NCBI GenBank assembly: GCA_024760905.1
Contig: CM045751.1
Coordinates: forward strand, 11,506,001-11,570,000
From: Plotosus lineatus
Lineage: Eukaryota; Chordata; Actinopteri; Siluriformes; Plotosidae
DNA length: 64,000 bases
Reading direction: 5' to 3'
The notes under the pieces were generated by a model. The model searched no databases, had not been told where the DNA came from, and saw nothing but the letters and a program-made list of their open reading frames with translations. Position 1 is the stretch's first letter, and every line of letters begins with the position of its first letter. A program made the translations under genes and the position numbers. This document shows positions 33,701-43,815 of this stretch, piece after piece.

Positions 33701-36700
33701 TTTACTGAAATTTCTGAGGTTTACACCGAGTACCTCTCCGATGGCCAGTCCAGCATTATGGACAGGAATCAAACCGATATCATATCAATACCATAGGGGC
33801 AGTGGTGGTCTAGTGGTATAGGGCGCTGGATCGCTGATCCAAAGGTTGGGGGTTCGATTCCCACTCTCCACAAGGTGGTCACTGTGCCCCCCCAGTGCAC
33901 ACGCTTCTTCACCTCTTTTCTACACTCTCCATTGCTCTGGACTGTTGAGACCAAGTACTTAAAATCCTCCACCTTCCTTATCTCTGCTCCCTGTAACCTC
34001 ACCGTTCCTCTTGGGTCCTTGTCGTTCATCATCATTTTCTGTACCCGCTTAATCCTAATTTGGGTCGCGGGGGGACTGGTGCCCATCCCAGCCAACTTCG
34101 GGCGAGGGCAGAGTACACCCTGGACAGCTCGCCAGGCCATCGCAGGGCGGAAACACGCTGACGGCTTTGCAGCCTACTCTTGTCGAAAGTCAGCAATGGT
34201 TCTTTTACATGCCTCACACCATAGACAGTGAGAGACATGGCCCGCCTTTGATAACCCAGTTAGCTGCACTGGGGAGGACAGTGACAACCTTGTGGAGAGT
34301 GGGACTCGAACCCCCAATCTTTGGATCAGCGATCCATCACCCTATACCACTAGACCACCACTGCCCGCCCTTGTCGATCACTCACATGTATTCTGTCTTA
34401 TAACACAGGGTGCCAATATTTATACACGTTTAAAATTAGCTTTGAAGTGGTTTTGTGGAAAGCGCAAATATTTAATGTATACAACATTCCTATTATAAAT
34501 ATATGTACAGTAAACAACAAAATCAACAAAAAAAAACGCCATTATCAGGTTGAGCGTGAACACAATTACACATTACACCTAATTATATAATCAATAAAAA
34601 AGATGACATGTTTACACTAATAAAAAAATAATCGAGCAACAATGACTTTACAACAATGTTTTATTTCGATTTAGTTTGACTTTTAGGATAGCTTAATTAA
34701 GGGAAATTAGCAAAGTGTACATTGTTCATTTATTTATTTATTTATTTATGTAAATTCAGCTGCTCAATACATATTAAATATCTTCAAATTGAGTAACATT
34801 TGACAAATTAAATTCTAAAATAAATAAAATTGAACAGTGTCTCTACTTGAGCACTAATTTTTGCTATAGTAAACTAATTAATCATTCTGTAATGATATCG
34901 CACATTCAGACAGTGAATTAAAACATAACCTTAAAATTGAAAGCAAAAACACATTTTTGGAGCAATACGCATCACATTTCATACGTGCCACGTGCCAAAG
35001 GCACCTTTTCTCCAATTTTAAGCAGTATGCGTACCGAACACAGGTTTTGTTATTCAAAACCCATGTGTGTACACATTCAACTCGCTTACGTCAGGATCGC
35101 AGGCACATATACCTAACCTTATATATAAAGAAATTTCTAGAATGGCGATGGTGAAGATGGCAATGTCCAGTCTGCAGCAATACCAGTCACAAACAGGCAC
35201 ATAATGCACACGCCAATTTTTCATTCATTTGGAAACCCGGGATTTGGCCAGCGGTCGTGCTTCAGATTTTAAAAAAAGCACGTTGATTTCTTGTGACGTC
35301 TGCAACCATTCAAATAGCTGCATCTTATTTGCATCCTTCCTACACTCTTTTTGTTTATGATCGAGTGTGAGCAGATAAAATTTGGCGCACTAAAGTGATG
35401 GGGGAAGGTTTAAAGTTTATTTCAAATATTCCTGCTGAAACCAACACATTTATAAGCATCTCTTCATCCGTTTCTTTTAGAATGACAGGACGTCTTACAT
35501 TTCTGTTTTCCCCATTTCAAATTCAATCATTCTAGCTGCCACTTTTATCCTTTTCTCCAAAGTGCCTTTAAGGTGTGGCAGAACCTAATCCGAGCATTCC
35601 CAACCTTCAGGTCAAGTTTACATGCACAGATGTTTTCCTTTCTCTCCATCTGAACTTCTTCAGATTCTAAATAAATGAAGTCTAAGACAAATAATTATAA
35701 ATACTGCTTCGAAATATTATTTGTAGATGACTGACATGCTTACAGCATCTCTTTCTGAATGCCACATTACATACTCACAAATATAAAAATATAACCAACA
35801 AACAGAACAGATAACAGAAATAAAGTACAAAGCTGAAGCGTTCCATATTTACTGCAACACATTAATCAAATAGAATAAAGCAATTTAGAGAAGTCCTGAT
35901 TTTAGAAATACAGGGGTCCTTCACATTACTCGGCTAATGGGGACCGAGACCCCCTTCCGTGACCGCCGATTTCCGCGAAGTAGGATCGACCCCCCGACTG
36001 ACGTGTACGTACATGTATACATATATAATATCAATAAATACATATTCAACGCTATAAATGCTTATAATGACAAACATTCAAAAATAATGCATAAGATGTA
36101 CATAAAATATAAATACACACATACAGACACATAGATACGCGCCTCACATAAAAATGTAAGTAGTTTTGGATTGGTTTTTTTGTTTGTTTGTTTGTGGGGT
36201 TTTTTGCAGAATTGGCCTTGTTTTGCAGCATTTTCCTTAACTTTTACCCTAAGTTCAGGTCATTTTCTGTACCTGCTTAATCCTAATTTGGGTCGCGGGG
36301 GGACTGGTGCCCATCCCAGCCAACTTCGGGCGAGGGCAGAGTACACCCTGGACAGCTCGCCAGGCCATCGCAGGGCGGAAACACGCTGACGGCTTTGCAG
36401 CCTACTCTTGTCGAAAGTCATCAATGGTTCTTTTACATGCCTCACACCATAGACAGTGAGAGACATGGCCGGCCTTTGATAACCCAGTTAGCTGCACAGT
36501 GACAACCTTGTGCAGAGTGGGACTTGAACCCCCAACCTTTGGATCAGCGATCCAGTGCCCTATACCACTAGACCACCACTGCCCCTGCAACTTTTACCCC
36601 ATTTTTCCTTATTTTTCTATTTTCCGATGAATATTTTTGAAAAAGCCGCGATGCACTGAATCCACATTCTTGCACTTATATTCACTTCTTGCTCTTGCTC

Positions 36701-37444
36701 AAAAAGAAAGACAAACATGAAAAAAAATGAAAAGCATTAAACAGCATGATCTATAAGCCATTCAGCAGAAAGCTGGATAAATTGTCTTCAAATTGGCAGA
36801 AATGGAACCAATAACTGGGCAACAACACTGAAGTCAGTCGCATACCTGTTAATAACTGCGTGGTCAGACTCAAGTCTGAAGACGCGGGGTTTAGGATTTC
36901 CCTCTTGGGGTTTTGGGGTGACTGTGCCCACCTCAACAAAGCCAAAGCCCAACTGGTACAGAGCATCCACTGCCTCGCCATGCTTATCAAATCCTGCTGC
37001 AATCCCAACAGGATTCCTGAATCTCTGTCCCATCACATTTACTTCCTGGATTACAAAACAAGACATCTAATAAGATTAACGTTTCCAAGGCATAGCACAA
37101 TATCATATAAATTTAATAAGCAAAGTAACACCGATGGGAGCACAACCAATCGTCTTCTTCGGTTCAAGCGACAACCAAGAAGAAAAGAAGACTCACCAGT
37201 GATGCCGGATCCTGGTAGCACCTTCGGGGCACCAGACCTAGGCTGAGCATGCGCACAGCCATGACATGAGCTGTTTCTGCCCCCAGAAGTCTTTGCAGCA
37301 TGGGCATAAGGGTGGTAGCATAGAAGCGCTCATCTCCAGTTGCAGTGAGATATCCCAGGAATAGGGCGCTGCCACAGCCCAGTATCTTAACAGCATCCTT
37401 TAATCTTTCCTGTGATGGAAAACAGAGAAGACTGAATTACTAAA

Positions 37445-37480
<36 letters not shown>

Positions 37481-38886
37481 ATGCTTCCTTTCACTTACTC
37501 AGTCAATCATTTGCTAAATTGCTTTCTCCTACAATGGTCAGGGGGGGCTAGAATTGATCGCAGCCAACAGTGGGTAAAGGCAGATTACACCCGGGACAGC
37601 TTGCCATACTAGCATAAGATCAACACATATTGAAGAATTCATTCACACCCAGGAGAAACCTGAAACAGCCAATTAGCCTAATGTGCATGATTTTGGACTG
37701 TTCGAGGAAACCTAATCAAGCAAAGGGAGAACATGGGGACACCACACAGAAACAACAGAGCCTCAAACCCAATACCTTCTTGCTCGTTTTCTTTTAAATA
37801 TCCATTGCATAGTACACCTTCTTCTTCTTTCCTTTCGGCTGTTCCCTTTATCTCAGGGGTCGCCGCAGTGAATGTGTGATTCGCATGTTTGATTTGGCAT
37901 AGGGTTTTATGTGGGATGCCCTTCCTGACACAACCCTTTAGCAAGGGACAGAAACACCCTGACGGCTATTCAGTTACTCTTGACAAAAGTCAGAAATAGT
38001 TCTTTTACTGATTGATTGATTTTATTTGATTTCAACATTCACAAATAATATTTCATACATATGGTGCAATATATCAGGCAATGGTGACCTGGTGGTATAG
38101 GGCACTGGATCACTGATCCTAAGGTTGGGGGTTTAAGTCCCACTCTCCACAAGATTGTCACTGTCCCCCCAGTGCAGCTAACTGGGTTATCAAAGGCCGG
38201 CAATGTCTCTCACTGTCGATGGTGAGAGGCATGTAAAAGAACCATTGCTGACTTTTGTAAAGAGTAGCTGCAAAGCCGTCAGCGTGTTTCTGTTCCTTGC
38301 TAAAAGGTTGTGTCAGGAAGTGCATCCCACGTAAAAACCTCTGCCAAATCAAACGTGCGAATTATTTGCTGTGGCGACCCCCGAGAAAGGGAAAAGGACA
38401 AAAGGAAATCTCATAGTGCAATACGCAATACCATAGACAGTGAGAGACATGGCCAGCTTTTGATAACCTAGTTAGCTGCACTGGGGGGGACAGTGACAAC
38501 CTTGTGGAGAGTGTGACTCGAACCCCCAACCCTGACATCAGGGATCCAGCACCTTTTACCACCAGACCACCACTGCCATTACATAGTACATGTTATTCTG
38601 TGTTTATTATAACGTTATTGTTAATATTATAGTACTTTAACAAGGGTTCCTTCCTATATCTCAGTGACCTCAGTTGTGTTCCAATTCATTCATTCATTCA
38701 TAATTTAGAAGAAGATTCATAATTTCTTCAACCATGAACACTTTCTCCAGGTCTATATAGAAGCAATAGAAATAAGGCAGAACACAGAAGCAGTTTAAAC
38801 TCAGCATGCCATAAAACATATATAAATGTTTTAGTGGTGAGGTTGTTTAATGCAGTGTGGGAAGTTACCTTCAGCTGTCCCGCCAT
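24783..38886 (-). CDS. dhodh: dihydroorotate dehydrogenase (quinone), mitochondrial
   Basis: Nine exons with consistent phases: 38869-38886 (MAGQLK), 37197-37409, 36846-37045, 32344-32426, 32062-32246, 31220-31333, 29936-30083, 24942-25101 and 24783-24867 (TAG). Together they give 401 residues; the human enzyme has 395. It oxidises dihydroorotate to orotate with FMN and ubiquinone in the inner mitochondrial membrane, the fourth step of pyrimidine synthesis. The N-terminus is a basic amphipathic segment followed by a single membrane anchor ([15 protein letters not shown]). Visible motifs are [40 protein letters not shown] (catalytic Ser loop, about residue 210-230), [18 protein letters not shown] and PIIGVGGV (FMN phosphate), ending EAVGADHR. 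Introns hold many repeats, including an RTE element in intron 7. The donor of exon 6 (GTCAGG) is weak. Confidence 0.96.
25306..25498 (+). repeat. tRNA-derived SINE with V-SINE/HAmo-like tail
   Basis: Head GTGGTAGCTTAGTGGTTCAG, then GGGCCCTTGAGTGAGGCCC and tail GTAAGTCGCTCTGGATAAGA, a 3' motif shared by several fish SINE families. It is in DHODH intron 7. Confidence 0.75.
25578..26438. mobile_element. Tigger-like MITE copy 3
   Basis: Best-ended copy: CAGGGATCCCTCACTTTCC at 25578 and GATGAGGGATCCCTG at 26438, both flanked by TA. It is interrupted by an RTE derivative at about 25728-26050. Confidence 0.85.
25728..26050 (-). mobile_element. internally deleted RTE derivative
   Basis: On the minus strand it starts with the same leader as the long RTE (CTGGTCCCAAGCCCGGA, GCAGAGGGTTGTGTCAGGAA, ACCGGATCGGTCGAGG, GGAGGCGTGTCTGTAGGCAG). 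It then jumps to the 3' tail GGCGGATGATTTGCTGTGGC and CAGCCGAAAGGAAAAGAAG. EN and RT are missing. It is a short non-autonomous form inserted in the MITE. Confidence 0.75.
26439..26930. other. DHODH intron 7, nothing further seen
   Basis: AT-rich spacer with no clear repeat boundaries. Confidence 0.4.
26931..27190 (-). mobile_element. LINE C-terminal fragment
   Basis: On the minus strand it reads [14 protein letters not shown].., [28 protein letters not shown], the same family as at 13680-14104, ending in (CAT)n. It abuts the truncated 3' side of the RTE copy. Confidence 0.75.
27195..29690 (-). mobile_element. RTE-type LINE, decayed, 3' truncated
   Basis: On the minus strand the element runs from a leader at 29690 through an AP-type endonuclease (29304 down to about 28754: [11 protein letters not shown], then [11 protein letters not shown]) to the reverse transcriptase (28100 down to about 27200). 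RT motifs are [74 protein letters not shown] and [14 protein letters not shown]. The catalytic box is FSDD instead of F/YADD. Several frameshifts and stops separate the pieces. The RTE tail is absent; another LINE fragment follows directly. It sits in DHODH intron 7, in the gene's own orientation, inside a Tigger-like MITE remnant. Confidence 0.88.
29686..29885 (-). mobile_element. Tigger-like MITE copy 4 (half)
   Basis: Minus-oriented half from TTACATCTTATGCATTATTT to CCATTAACCGCGG..AAGGATCCCTGTA. Its other half is replaced by the RTE copy; exon 7 of DHODH starts 50 bases away. Confidence 0.8.
30090..31210. other. DHODH intron 6, nothing recognised
   Basis: No repeat with clear ends, no second gene. 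Ends in a G12 run at 31198-31210 beside exon 6. Confidence 0.45.
31334..32060. other. DHODH intron 5, homopolymers only
   Basis: A26 at 31349-31374 near the exon 6 acceptor and a T-run at 31549-31572. No gene. Confidence 0.5.
32838..33146 (-). repeat. SINE family D copy
   Basis: Minus strand, full length. tRNA-like head at the 33146 end (GTGGTGTAGTGGTTAGGCTG complement; GAATCCTAGTTAGACCC), then AAGGTCTTGACCATAAG, GGTACCAATAAAATATACTG and the GAGCCTAGTGGC tail. Confidence 0.8.
33180..33495 (-). repeat. SINE type B copy
   Basis: Minus strand. Tail AATTAGGATCACAGGGAGGC at the low end, middle GAAAGTCAGCAATGGTTCC, diverged head near 33480. Only 35 bases from a family D copy. Confidence 0.8.
33797..33897 (+). 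repeat. SINE head, truncated
   Basis: GTGGTCTAGTGGTATAGGGC to CCCCCCAGTGCA, cut off where RTE sequence begins. Confidence 0.8.
33897..34028 (-). mobile_element. RTE fragment, end of RT
   Basis: On the minus strand it reads [20 protein letters not shown] and [20 protein letters not shown], a region of fish RTE that lies downstream of what is kept in the long copy at 27195-29690. Confidence 0.75.
34029..34372 (-). repeat. SINE type B copy
   Basis: Minus strand, complete and well kept (head at 34372, tail CTTAATCCTAATTTGGGTCG at the low end). Almost identical to the copy at 36256-36585. Confidence 0.88.
34380..35908. other. DHODH intron 3, nothing recognised
   Basis: AT-rich, 1.5 kb. Only a (TTTA)n tract at about 34729-34747. 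Small open frames have no domain. Confidence 0.45.
35911..36662. mobile_element. Tigger-like MITE copy 5 with nested SINE
   Basis: CAGGGGTCCTTCACATTACTC at 35911 and GCCGCGATGCACTGAA at 36660. The right terminus is eroded. A type B SINE is inserted at 36256-36585. Confidence 0.75.
36256..36585 (-). repeat. SINE type B copy (nested)
   Basis: Minus strand, young-looking. MITE sequence AACTTTTACCC occurs on both sides (36239-36249 and 36589-36599), an apparent target duplication of about 11 bp. Confidence 0.88.
37450..37480. repeat. poly(A) run
   Basis: A30 in DHODH intron 1, about 40 bases 5' (gene sense) of exon 2. Confidence 0.95.
37497..37765 (-). repeat. SINE family C copy
   Basis: Minus strand. 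CAGCCAATTAGCCTAATGTG and GGAGAACATGGGGAC are visible; the head is diverged. Confidence 0.65.
37818..38005 (-). repeat. SINE type A, head missing
   Basis: Minus strand. CTTCTTCTTTCCTTTCGGCTGTTCCC at the low end is the RTE-like tail; it stops at GAAATAGTTCTTTTAC. Confidence 0.75.
38075..38408 (+). repeat. SINE type A copy
   Basis: GTGACCTGGTGGTATAGGGC to GAGAAAGGGAAAAGGACAAA. Complete. Confidence 0.85.
38430..38578 (-). repeat. SINE head fragment
   Basis: Minus strand. Head and first third only, arranged tail to tail with the previous copy. Confidence 0.8.
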
Positions 38887-38917
38887 TACCACACGTTGTC
38901 AACACTGGAAGCGCGTT

Positions 38918-38954
38918 CACGTGACTTGATTCAACTCTCGCGAGATCTCGCGAT
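38918..38954. promoter_or_regulatory. DHODH promoter motifs (E-box and TCTCGCGAGA)
   Basis: CACGTG at 38918-38923 and the palindrome TCTCGCGAGA at 38936-38945, immediately followed by a second partial copy TCTCGCGAT (38946-38954), lie 32-68 bases upstream of the ATG. The TCTCGCGAGA element is known as a vertebrate promoter motif bound by BANP and drives metabolic housekeeping genes. A CG-rich patch here stands out in AT-rich DNA. No TATA box is seen. Confidence 0.7.
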
Positions 38955-39261
38955 GTTTAAATCCGCTGACTCATCAACATTGTTCCTCAGGTAAATACAG
39001 TACTGTACGACAAACTAAAATAACGTTTAGCATTAAACATTTGTTATTGGGGAGGGGAAAAAACAAAACAAACACACATGTGTAATAAGAAGTAAGTTAA
39101 TGATGCAATAAGTTAGTCTATTTCAGAAATGATGTGCTTGTATTCGTTTCACTGACCAAAATAAAATCGATTGAAAATTGAAGTACAGCACGCTTCAGTC
39201 CTGTCTTCAGGAACTAAGACTAAGACTGAAGAAGTTGTTTAATACCATTTTATGTTCATAC

Positions 39262-39590
39262 ATTCATTCATTTTCTAATCTGCTTAATCCTAATTAGGGT
39301 CATGGGGAGGCTTGTGGCCATCTCAGCCAACTCTGGACAGGAGTTGGGTACCCAAGACAGCTCGCTATGCCAGTCCACATTCTCACACCTAAGGGAATCA
39401 TGGAACTTCCAGTCAGCCTACTGTGCATTTTGGACTGTTTGGAAGTACCAAAAGGAAACCCATGCATGCAAACTCAACACAGAGAGAACATGCAAACTCA
39501 ACACTGAAACAATCAAGCCCAGGAGTCGAACCCAGGCCATTTTACTGTGAGGTGAACCTGCTAATTACTATGCCATAATGTCATCCACCA
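39262..39590 (-). repeat. SINE family C copy
   Basis: Minus strand. Tail TAATCCTAATTAGGGTCATG at the low end, head near CACCTCACAGTAAAATGGCC complement. Upstream of DHODH. Confidence 0.75.
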
Positions 39591-39599
39591 TTTTATGTT

Positions 39600-40197
39600 G
39601 TATGTACAGAGATTTTTTATAAATATTTATCGAATTTAAAAAATAAGGATATTAAGGAAGAATAGGGGGGAAATTAAGGGAAAATGCCACAAAAGGCCAA
39701 CTATGCAAAAAAAAAAAAAACTCCCATCAAAACTAGTTACGTATTTGTGAGGTGCGCATTCTGCAAGCACGCGTATATATGTGTCATCTTCTTCTCATGC
39801 AATTCCATCTGTATGTGTAAGTATTTCTAGAATAGCACTGACATGGACGCCAGAGGGGAGAACAAAGAGTGGTCGCCCAAGAACAACATGGAGGCGAAGG
39901 GCCGAAGCCGAACGGAAAGAACTAGGGTGGCAGACATGGAGCGAAGCTGGCGCAGCAGCGAAAGATCGAGAAGGGTGGCAGAGGATGCTGGCAGGCCTTA
40001 GGAGCCAACAATGGCTCCAAGAGGATAAGTAAGTAAGTCGGTGTGTGTATTTATATTTTATTTACATCTTGTTATTTTTTTAATGTTTAATTTTTATTAT
40101 AAGCATTTATAGCGGGGGGAGGTGATCCTACTTCGTGGATTTCGATGGTCGCATGGGGATATCGATCCCAATTAACTGTGGAAAGTGAGGGATCCCT
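39600..40197. mobile_element. Tigger-like MITE copy 6 with nested LINE fragment
   Basis: Right end GTGAGGGATCCCTGTA at 40185-40200 and interior AAAATAAGGATATTAAGG. The left end is eroded. Interrupted at 39781-40032. Confidence 0.7.
39781..40032 (+). mobile_element. LINE C-terminal fragment, second type
   Basis: The frame reads LTWTPEGRTKSGRPRTTWRR, EAERKELGWQTWSEA and AKDREGWQRMLAG, then stops at TAAGTAAGTAAG. This is the GRPKTTWRR..W tail found after RT in CR1/L2- or RTE-like fish LINEs. 5' truncated and inserted in the MITE. Confidence 0.75.
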
Positions 40198-40200
<3 letters not shown>

Positions 40201-40247
<47 letters not shown>

Positions 40248-40262
40248 TCACACACACACACT
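40201..40262. repeat. (CA)n microsatellite
   Basis: About 27 CA units with two interruptions, directly at the MITE end. Explains VCVCV-type frames on the minus strand. Confidence 0.95.
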
Positions 40263-40264
40263 GC

Positions 40265-40365
40265 AATGGCCTAGTGAGCTGTCCAGGGTGTATCCTGCCC
40301 TCAGCTGAGATCAGTGCCAGCCTCCCTGCGACCCTAATTAGGAGTAAGCGATTCAGGAAATGAAT
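40265..40365 (+). repeat. SINE type B tail fragment
   Basis: AATGGCCTAGTGAGCTGTCC..GCCAGCCTCCCTGCGACCCT..AGTAAGCGATTCAGG. Head missing. Confidence 0.7.
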
Positions 40366-40387
40366 GATGAACGATGATTTCATATAT

Positions 40388-40740
40388 ACAGTGCTGTGCA
40401 AATTTTTTTGCAAACCCCCCTTACTCATTTTTAATTTTTTTGCATACATAAAGATAACCCAAGTATTCAAAAAAATGCAGTTTTCCTGTCGTGATTTTAT
40501 TTGTTTAGAGAAGAACCTTGTGGCCTGATTGCTACCAGACATTTCCAATCAGGAGACAAAGAAAAACCTGTCTGACAAGGTGAGGTAGGCCATACTGAGC
40601 ACACATCATCATACCACGATCCATTGAGCTTCAAGAGCAAACAAGAAAGAAGATTATCGAGATGTCTCAATCTCCAGCGGTCCACTGTCAGAGCCATTAT
40701 CTATAAATGGAGAAAGCATGGCACAGTGGTGATGCTTCCT
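40388..40740 (+). pseudogene. Tc1-like transposon 5' part
   Basis: Begins ACAGTGCTGTGCAAATTTTT, a Tc1-type end. A frame at about 40640-40735 reads RLSRCLNLQRSTVRAIIYKW then RKHGTVVMLPS, the paired-like DNA-binding helix-turn-helix of a Tc1 transposase. It stops abruptly where SINE type A tail sequence starts. Confidence 0.75.
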
Positions 40741-40820
40741 AGCCAAATCAAACATGCGAATCAGATGATTTGCTGTGGCAACCCCTGAAAAAAGGGGAAA
40801 AGCCGAAAGGAAAAGAAGAT
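40741..40820 (+). repeat. SINE type A tail fused to the Tc1 remnant
   Basis: AGCCAAATCAAACATGCGAATCAG and CCGAAAGGAAAAGAAG. It has no head; the join to Tc1 sequence is within one or two bases of GCTTCCTAGCC. Confidence 0.75.
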
Positions 40821-40978
40821 ATATACAGTATACAGACGCTCCCCAGCTTAAGAACGAATTAGGTTCCAGACGGCCGTTCGTTAGATGAATTTGTTCGTAA
40901 GTTGTTACAGGGAATTCTTTAGAGGAGAACGTATGTTTAAACCTTATAAGTAACCTATACGAGTTTGTACTGTATACA

Positions 40979-40979
40979 A

Positions 40980-41010
<31 letters not shown>

Positions 41011-41029
41011 GTCTCTCTCTCTCTCTTTG
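40979..41029. repeat. (CT)n microsatellite
   Basis: CT units with few interruptions, near the left end of the transposon. Confidence 0.9.
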
Positions 41030-41097
41030 AGTTATTACATAACTGACCGCACCCTGTAATAATGCTCTTGAACTCAGTCTAATTGAAAGCATATCCT

Positions 41098-41098
41098 C

Positions 41099-41143
<45 letters not shown>

Positions 41144-41171
41144 CTCTCTCTCTCTTCCTCTCTCTCTCTCT

Positions 41172-41223
<52 letters not shown>
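41098..41223. repeat. compound (CT)n(CA)n microsatellite
   Basis: About 36 CT units with CG/CC interruptions, then about 24 CA units; polypurine-polypyrimidine mirror sequence able to form triplex or H-DNA. Confidence 0.95.
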
Positions 41224-41225
<2 letters not shown>

Positions 41226-41827
41226 CAACACTACAACTGGACAATCGCACTTATCAGCTTCTGGTTGCTCTTGGAAGGAGCACCGGTGAACTATAATTGA
41301 ACTTTGACATGAAGATAATCTGATTTATTTATTTATTTACCCGAAGTGTGTGTAATGCTTTCTAGATAATTTTTTTTGATTGGTGGATTATTAGTGAATC
41401 ATTTCCCAGTATGATTCATGGTTTGTGTCACACTCAGCCCCACGTTGACCCGACTTGACTCAACCTGCTGCCCTCGTGCCTGAAGCTTTAGTCTTTATGG
41501 TGTTAAATCATGACCATCACACATCATTGTTAATGACACCATTCCTCCTGTGACACCGCAGTAAACATCATCCTGCACATCAAAACCACTCAGCACCGCC
41601 AAGGCACACCATTTAACCCACCAGTTCCGGTCCCCAGTCCCAGAAAATGAAGTTATCTGTGTAGGATCTGGAGGTTCGCGGCGGCCGCACGTGCGCTTCA
41701 GGGTGCGCGTCGCTGGAACGGTGCAAGATGTGCTGACCTCTGAGAGCAGCGTACGCACATTACCGGCTCACAGGTGGAAAGTTCATACTAGTAGGGGACA
41801 TGAAATTAAACATTAGAAAACTTTTAA

Positions 41828-41837
41828 TCTCTCTCTC

Positions 41838-41869
<32 letters not shown>

Positions 41870-41874
41870 GCTCT
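41828..41874. repeat. (CT)n microsatellite
   Basis: Third CT tract in the same transposon copy. Confidence 0.95.
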
Positions 41875-42385
41875 CCATAGTCATTACATTATCAATATCA
41901 TTATGTTCCGTGTTTAAGCTCCTGCTTCCTCTCAAGCACAGCACAGTGGATCTGATCAGATTTACAGAGATCCAGATCATTATAATACTGCAGTCAATTT
42001 GTTTCTTCTTTGAAACTTTTGGCAGGAGTTTAGAAATGTATCGTTCTGCTTCTCTTCCTGGACCATGTCAGCCACGCCCTCCTCTGCCAGAGCCTAGTAT
42101 TAAGTTTACCTCAGGATAATGTTTAATCGTATTTAATACTTATATTTATGATATATCTTTCTATATATTTTATTCCATTTCTATTACTATTTGTTCTTCA
42201 ATTTCATTTCACTTTCACTCTCGACCTTGGACCGGATGTTCGTATGTCTGGATGTTTGTAAAACGAATGTTCGTAAGTGGGAGAGCGTCTGTATGTGAAA
42301 TTATATTTTACATTTTAAATCTTAAATTATTCTTGGAAATATTCAAGAACATTACTTTTTCAGCAGGAAAATAAATATTACAGAT

Positions 42386-42438
42386 ATGTGTTCGCTGTGG
42401 CGACCCCTGAAAAAGGGAAAAAGCCGAAAGGAAATCTC
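42386..42438 (+). repeat. SINE type A tail fragment
   Basis: GTTCGCTGTGGCGACCCCTG then AAAAAGCCGAAAGGAAA; no head. Confidence 0.75.
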
Positions 42439-42439
42439 T

Positions 42440-43815
42440 CTCTCATATGTATATTAGTAAAGAAAGACACAAAGGCCTATTACATAACTGCCACCTTTAA
42501 AAAAAAAAAAAAAAAGGCTGCTGACGACTGCTGTGGTTTGCATGTAGAAAAAAAAAACGAATAAGTGCAAAGGTCAGAGTTTCCAGAACTGTGGTTGAAA
42601 TATTTAGTAAAACATACCAGTTTATTTTTTTTATAAAACAGCACTTTTTTACCCGACACTAACAGTTCACAATAAAAAATGAATCTAGGAAAGATTCTTG
42701 TTATTTCATGATGTCAAGGATAAGTACACTACAGATAAATCTGTACAGTAACTGCCTAATTTAAACTTAAATTAAGAAACATGTCATTAAACCTTTCTTC
42801 AGAATACGGTGAAACATGTTTTCTTCCGATGTACATGCAGAACACATTGGGATGTCAGAAATGGCTCAGGTGTTAAGTATGTTGTTTTTGCTACTAATTT
42901 AAAGAAGCATAAAAATTTGGAAATTAATAAAAAAAAACTGGCCTGATATATCTGTAAGTCAAAATATTTACAACTTGTATCGAAGAATGTAGTATCAGCA
43001 TTGGCAGTAGGATAGCATCACAAATACACGCATGCAACTGACTCAGACAGGCACATCGCCAATGTCACATGCACTGCTGAGAAGGAGGCTACACTGGAAT
43101 CTCCTCGTTGATTATATGCATAAAAAATTATGCAAATAAGTTAATTTGTCCACTGGTGCTCACTGCTTTCTATATTGTTATGTTACTATTATGACAGGGG
43201 AATTATTATTATTATTATTATTAATTTATTTATTTTTTAATTATTATTATTTTTTATTTTTTTTTTTTGCTTAAAAAATATGCCATATAATAGAACTGCA
43301 TGGATTTCTACAAAAGGAACAGTGACAGCGTAAAAATTAGATCTATACATCAATGCGTTATCTCAGACTCACACACATAACCTGGTTATGGAACGCTCAG
43401 TACCGATGATATGGATCCTGTTTGTAGCATTTATATATTACAGATTTGTTTTTTTACGCATTTATTTTTTTTTTTTTACTTTTTTTTGCTCAAGTAGGCT
43501 ATAAATCAGTGAAAAATATTTCTTGAATTTCTTTTCTTAATTTCAGTAAAAACAGTCATTTTGTTTGGTACTACACAATTCAAGCAAGCCAAAAACCCCA
43601 TGTTTAGGGCAAAGCCCAGCTGAAATCAGACTTTGCATGTAGTTTGAGTGTCTCTTGTCATTTTCCTAATGAAAATGAGGAAGTTAGCTCACATCCACTG
43701 TTTCCACAACCTGACTTGCCCCAATTTGCCTAAGATGAGCAAAAGCTCACTGCTTTTCAGTCCCCTCGAATCTACCTCAAAGTGAAGTTTGCTTTTTGTC
43801 TGAGCTCTTTCCACA
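42440..43815. other. PKD1L3 upstream region, no gene seen
   Basis: AT-rich, with (ATT)n at 43200-43260. Nothing like a TATA or CG-rich promoter could be assigned with confidence. Confidence 0.4.

Larger units (their letters stand above)
40836..42291. mobile_element. DNA transposon/MITE with ACAGACGCTCCCC ends, copy 1
   Basis: TACAGACGCTCCCCAGCTTA at about 40833 and AAGTGGGAGAGCGTCTGTA at about 42291 are inverted, flanked by TA. No transposase recognised. Inside are CT/CA microsatellites, an unassigned CG-rich patch near 41660-41760 and a small open frame at 41495-41758 with no domain. A second copy lies at 50752-51674. Confidence 0.7.

Noticed and set aside
40087..40548. 153-residue minus-strand frame with VCVCV run
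   Set aside because: It spans the (CA)n tract, SINE tail and MITE end; the length comes from repeat translation.
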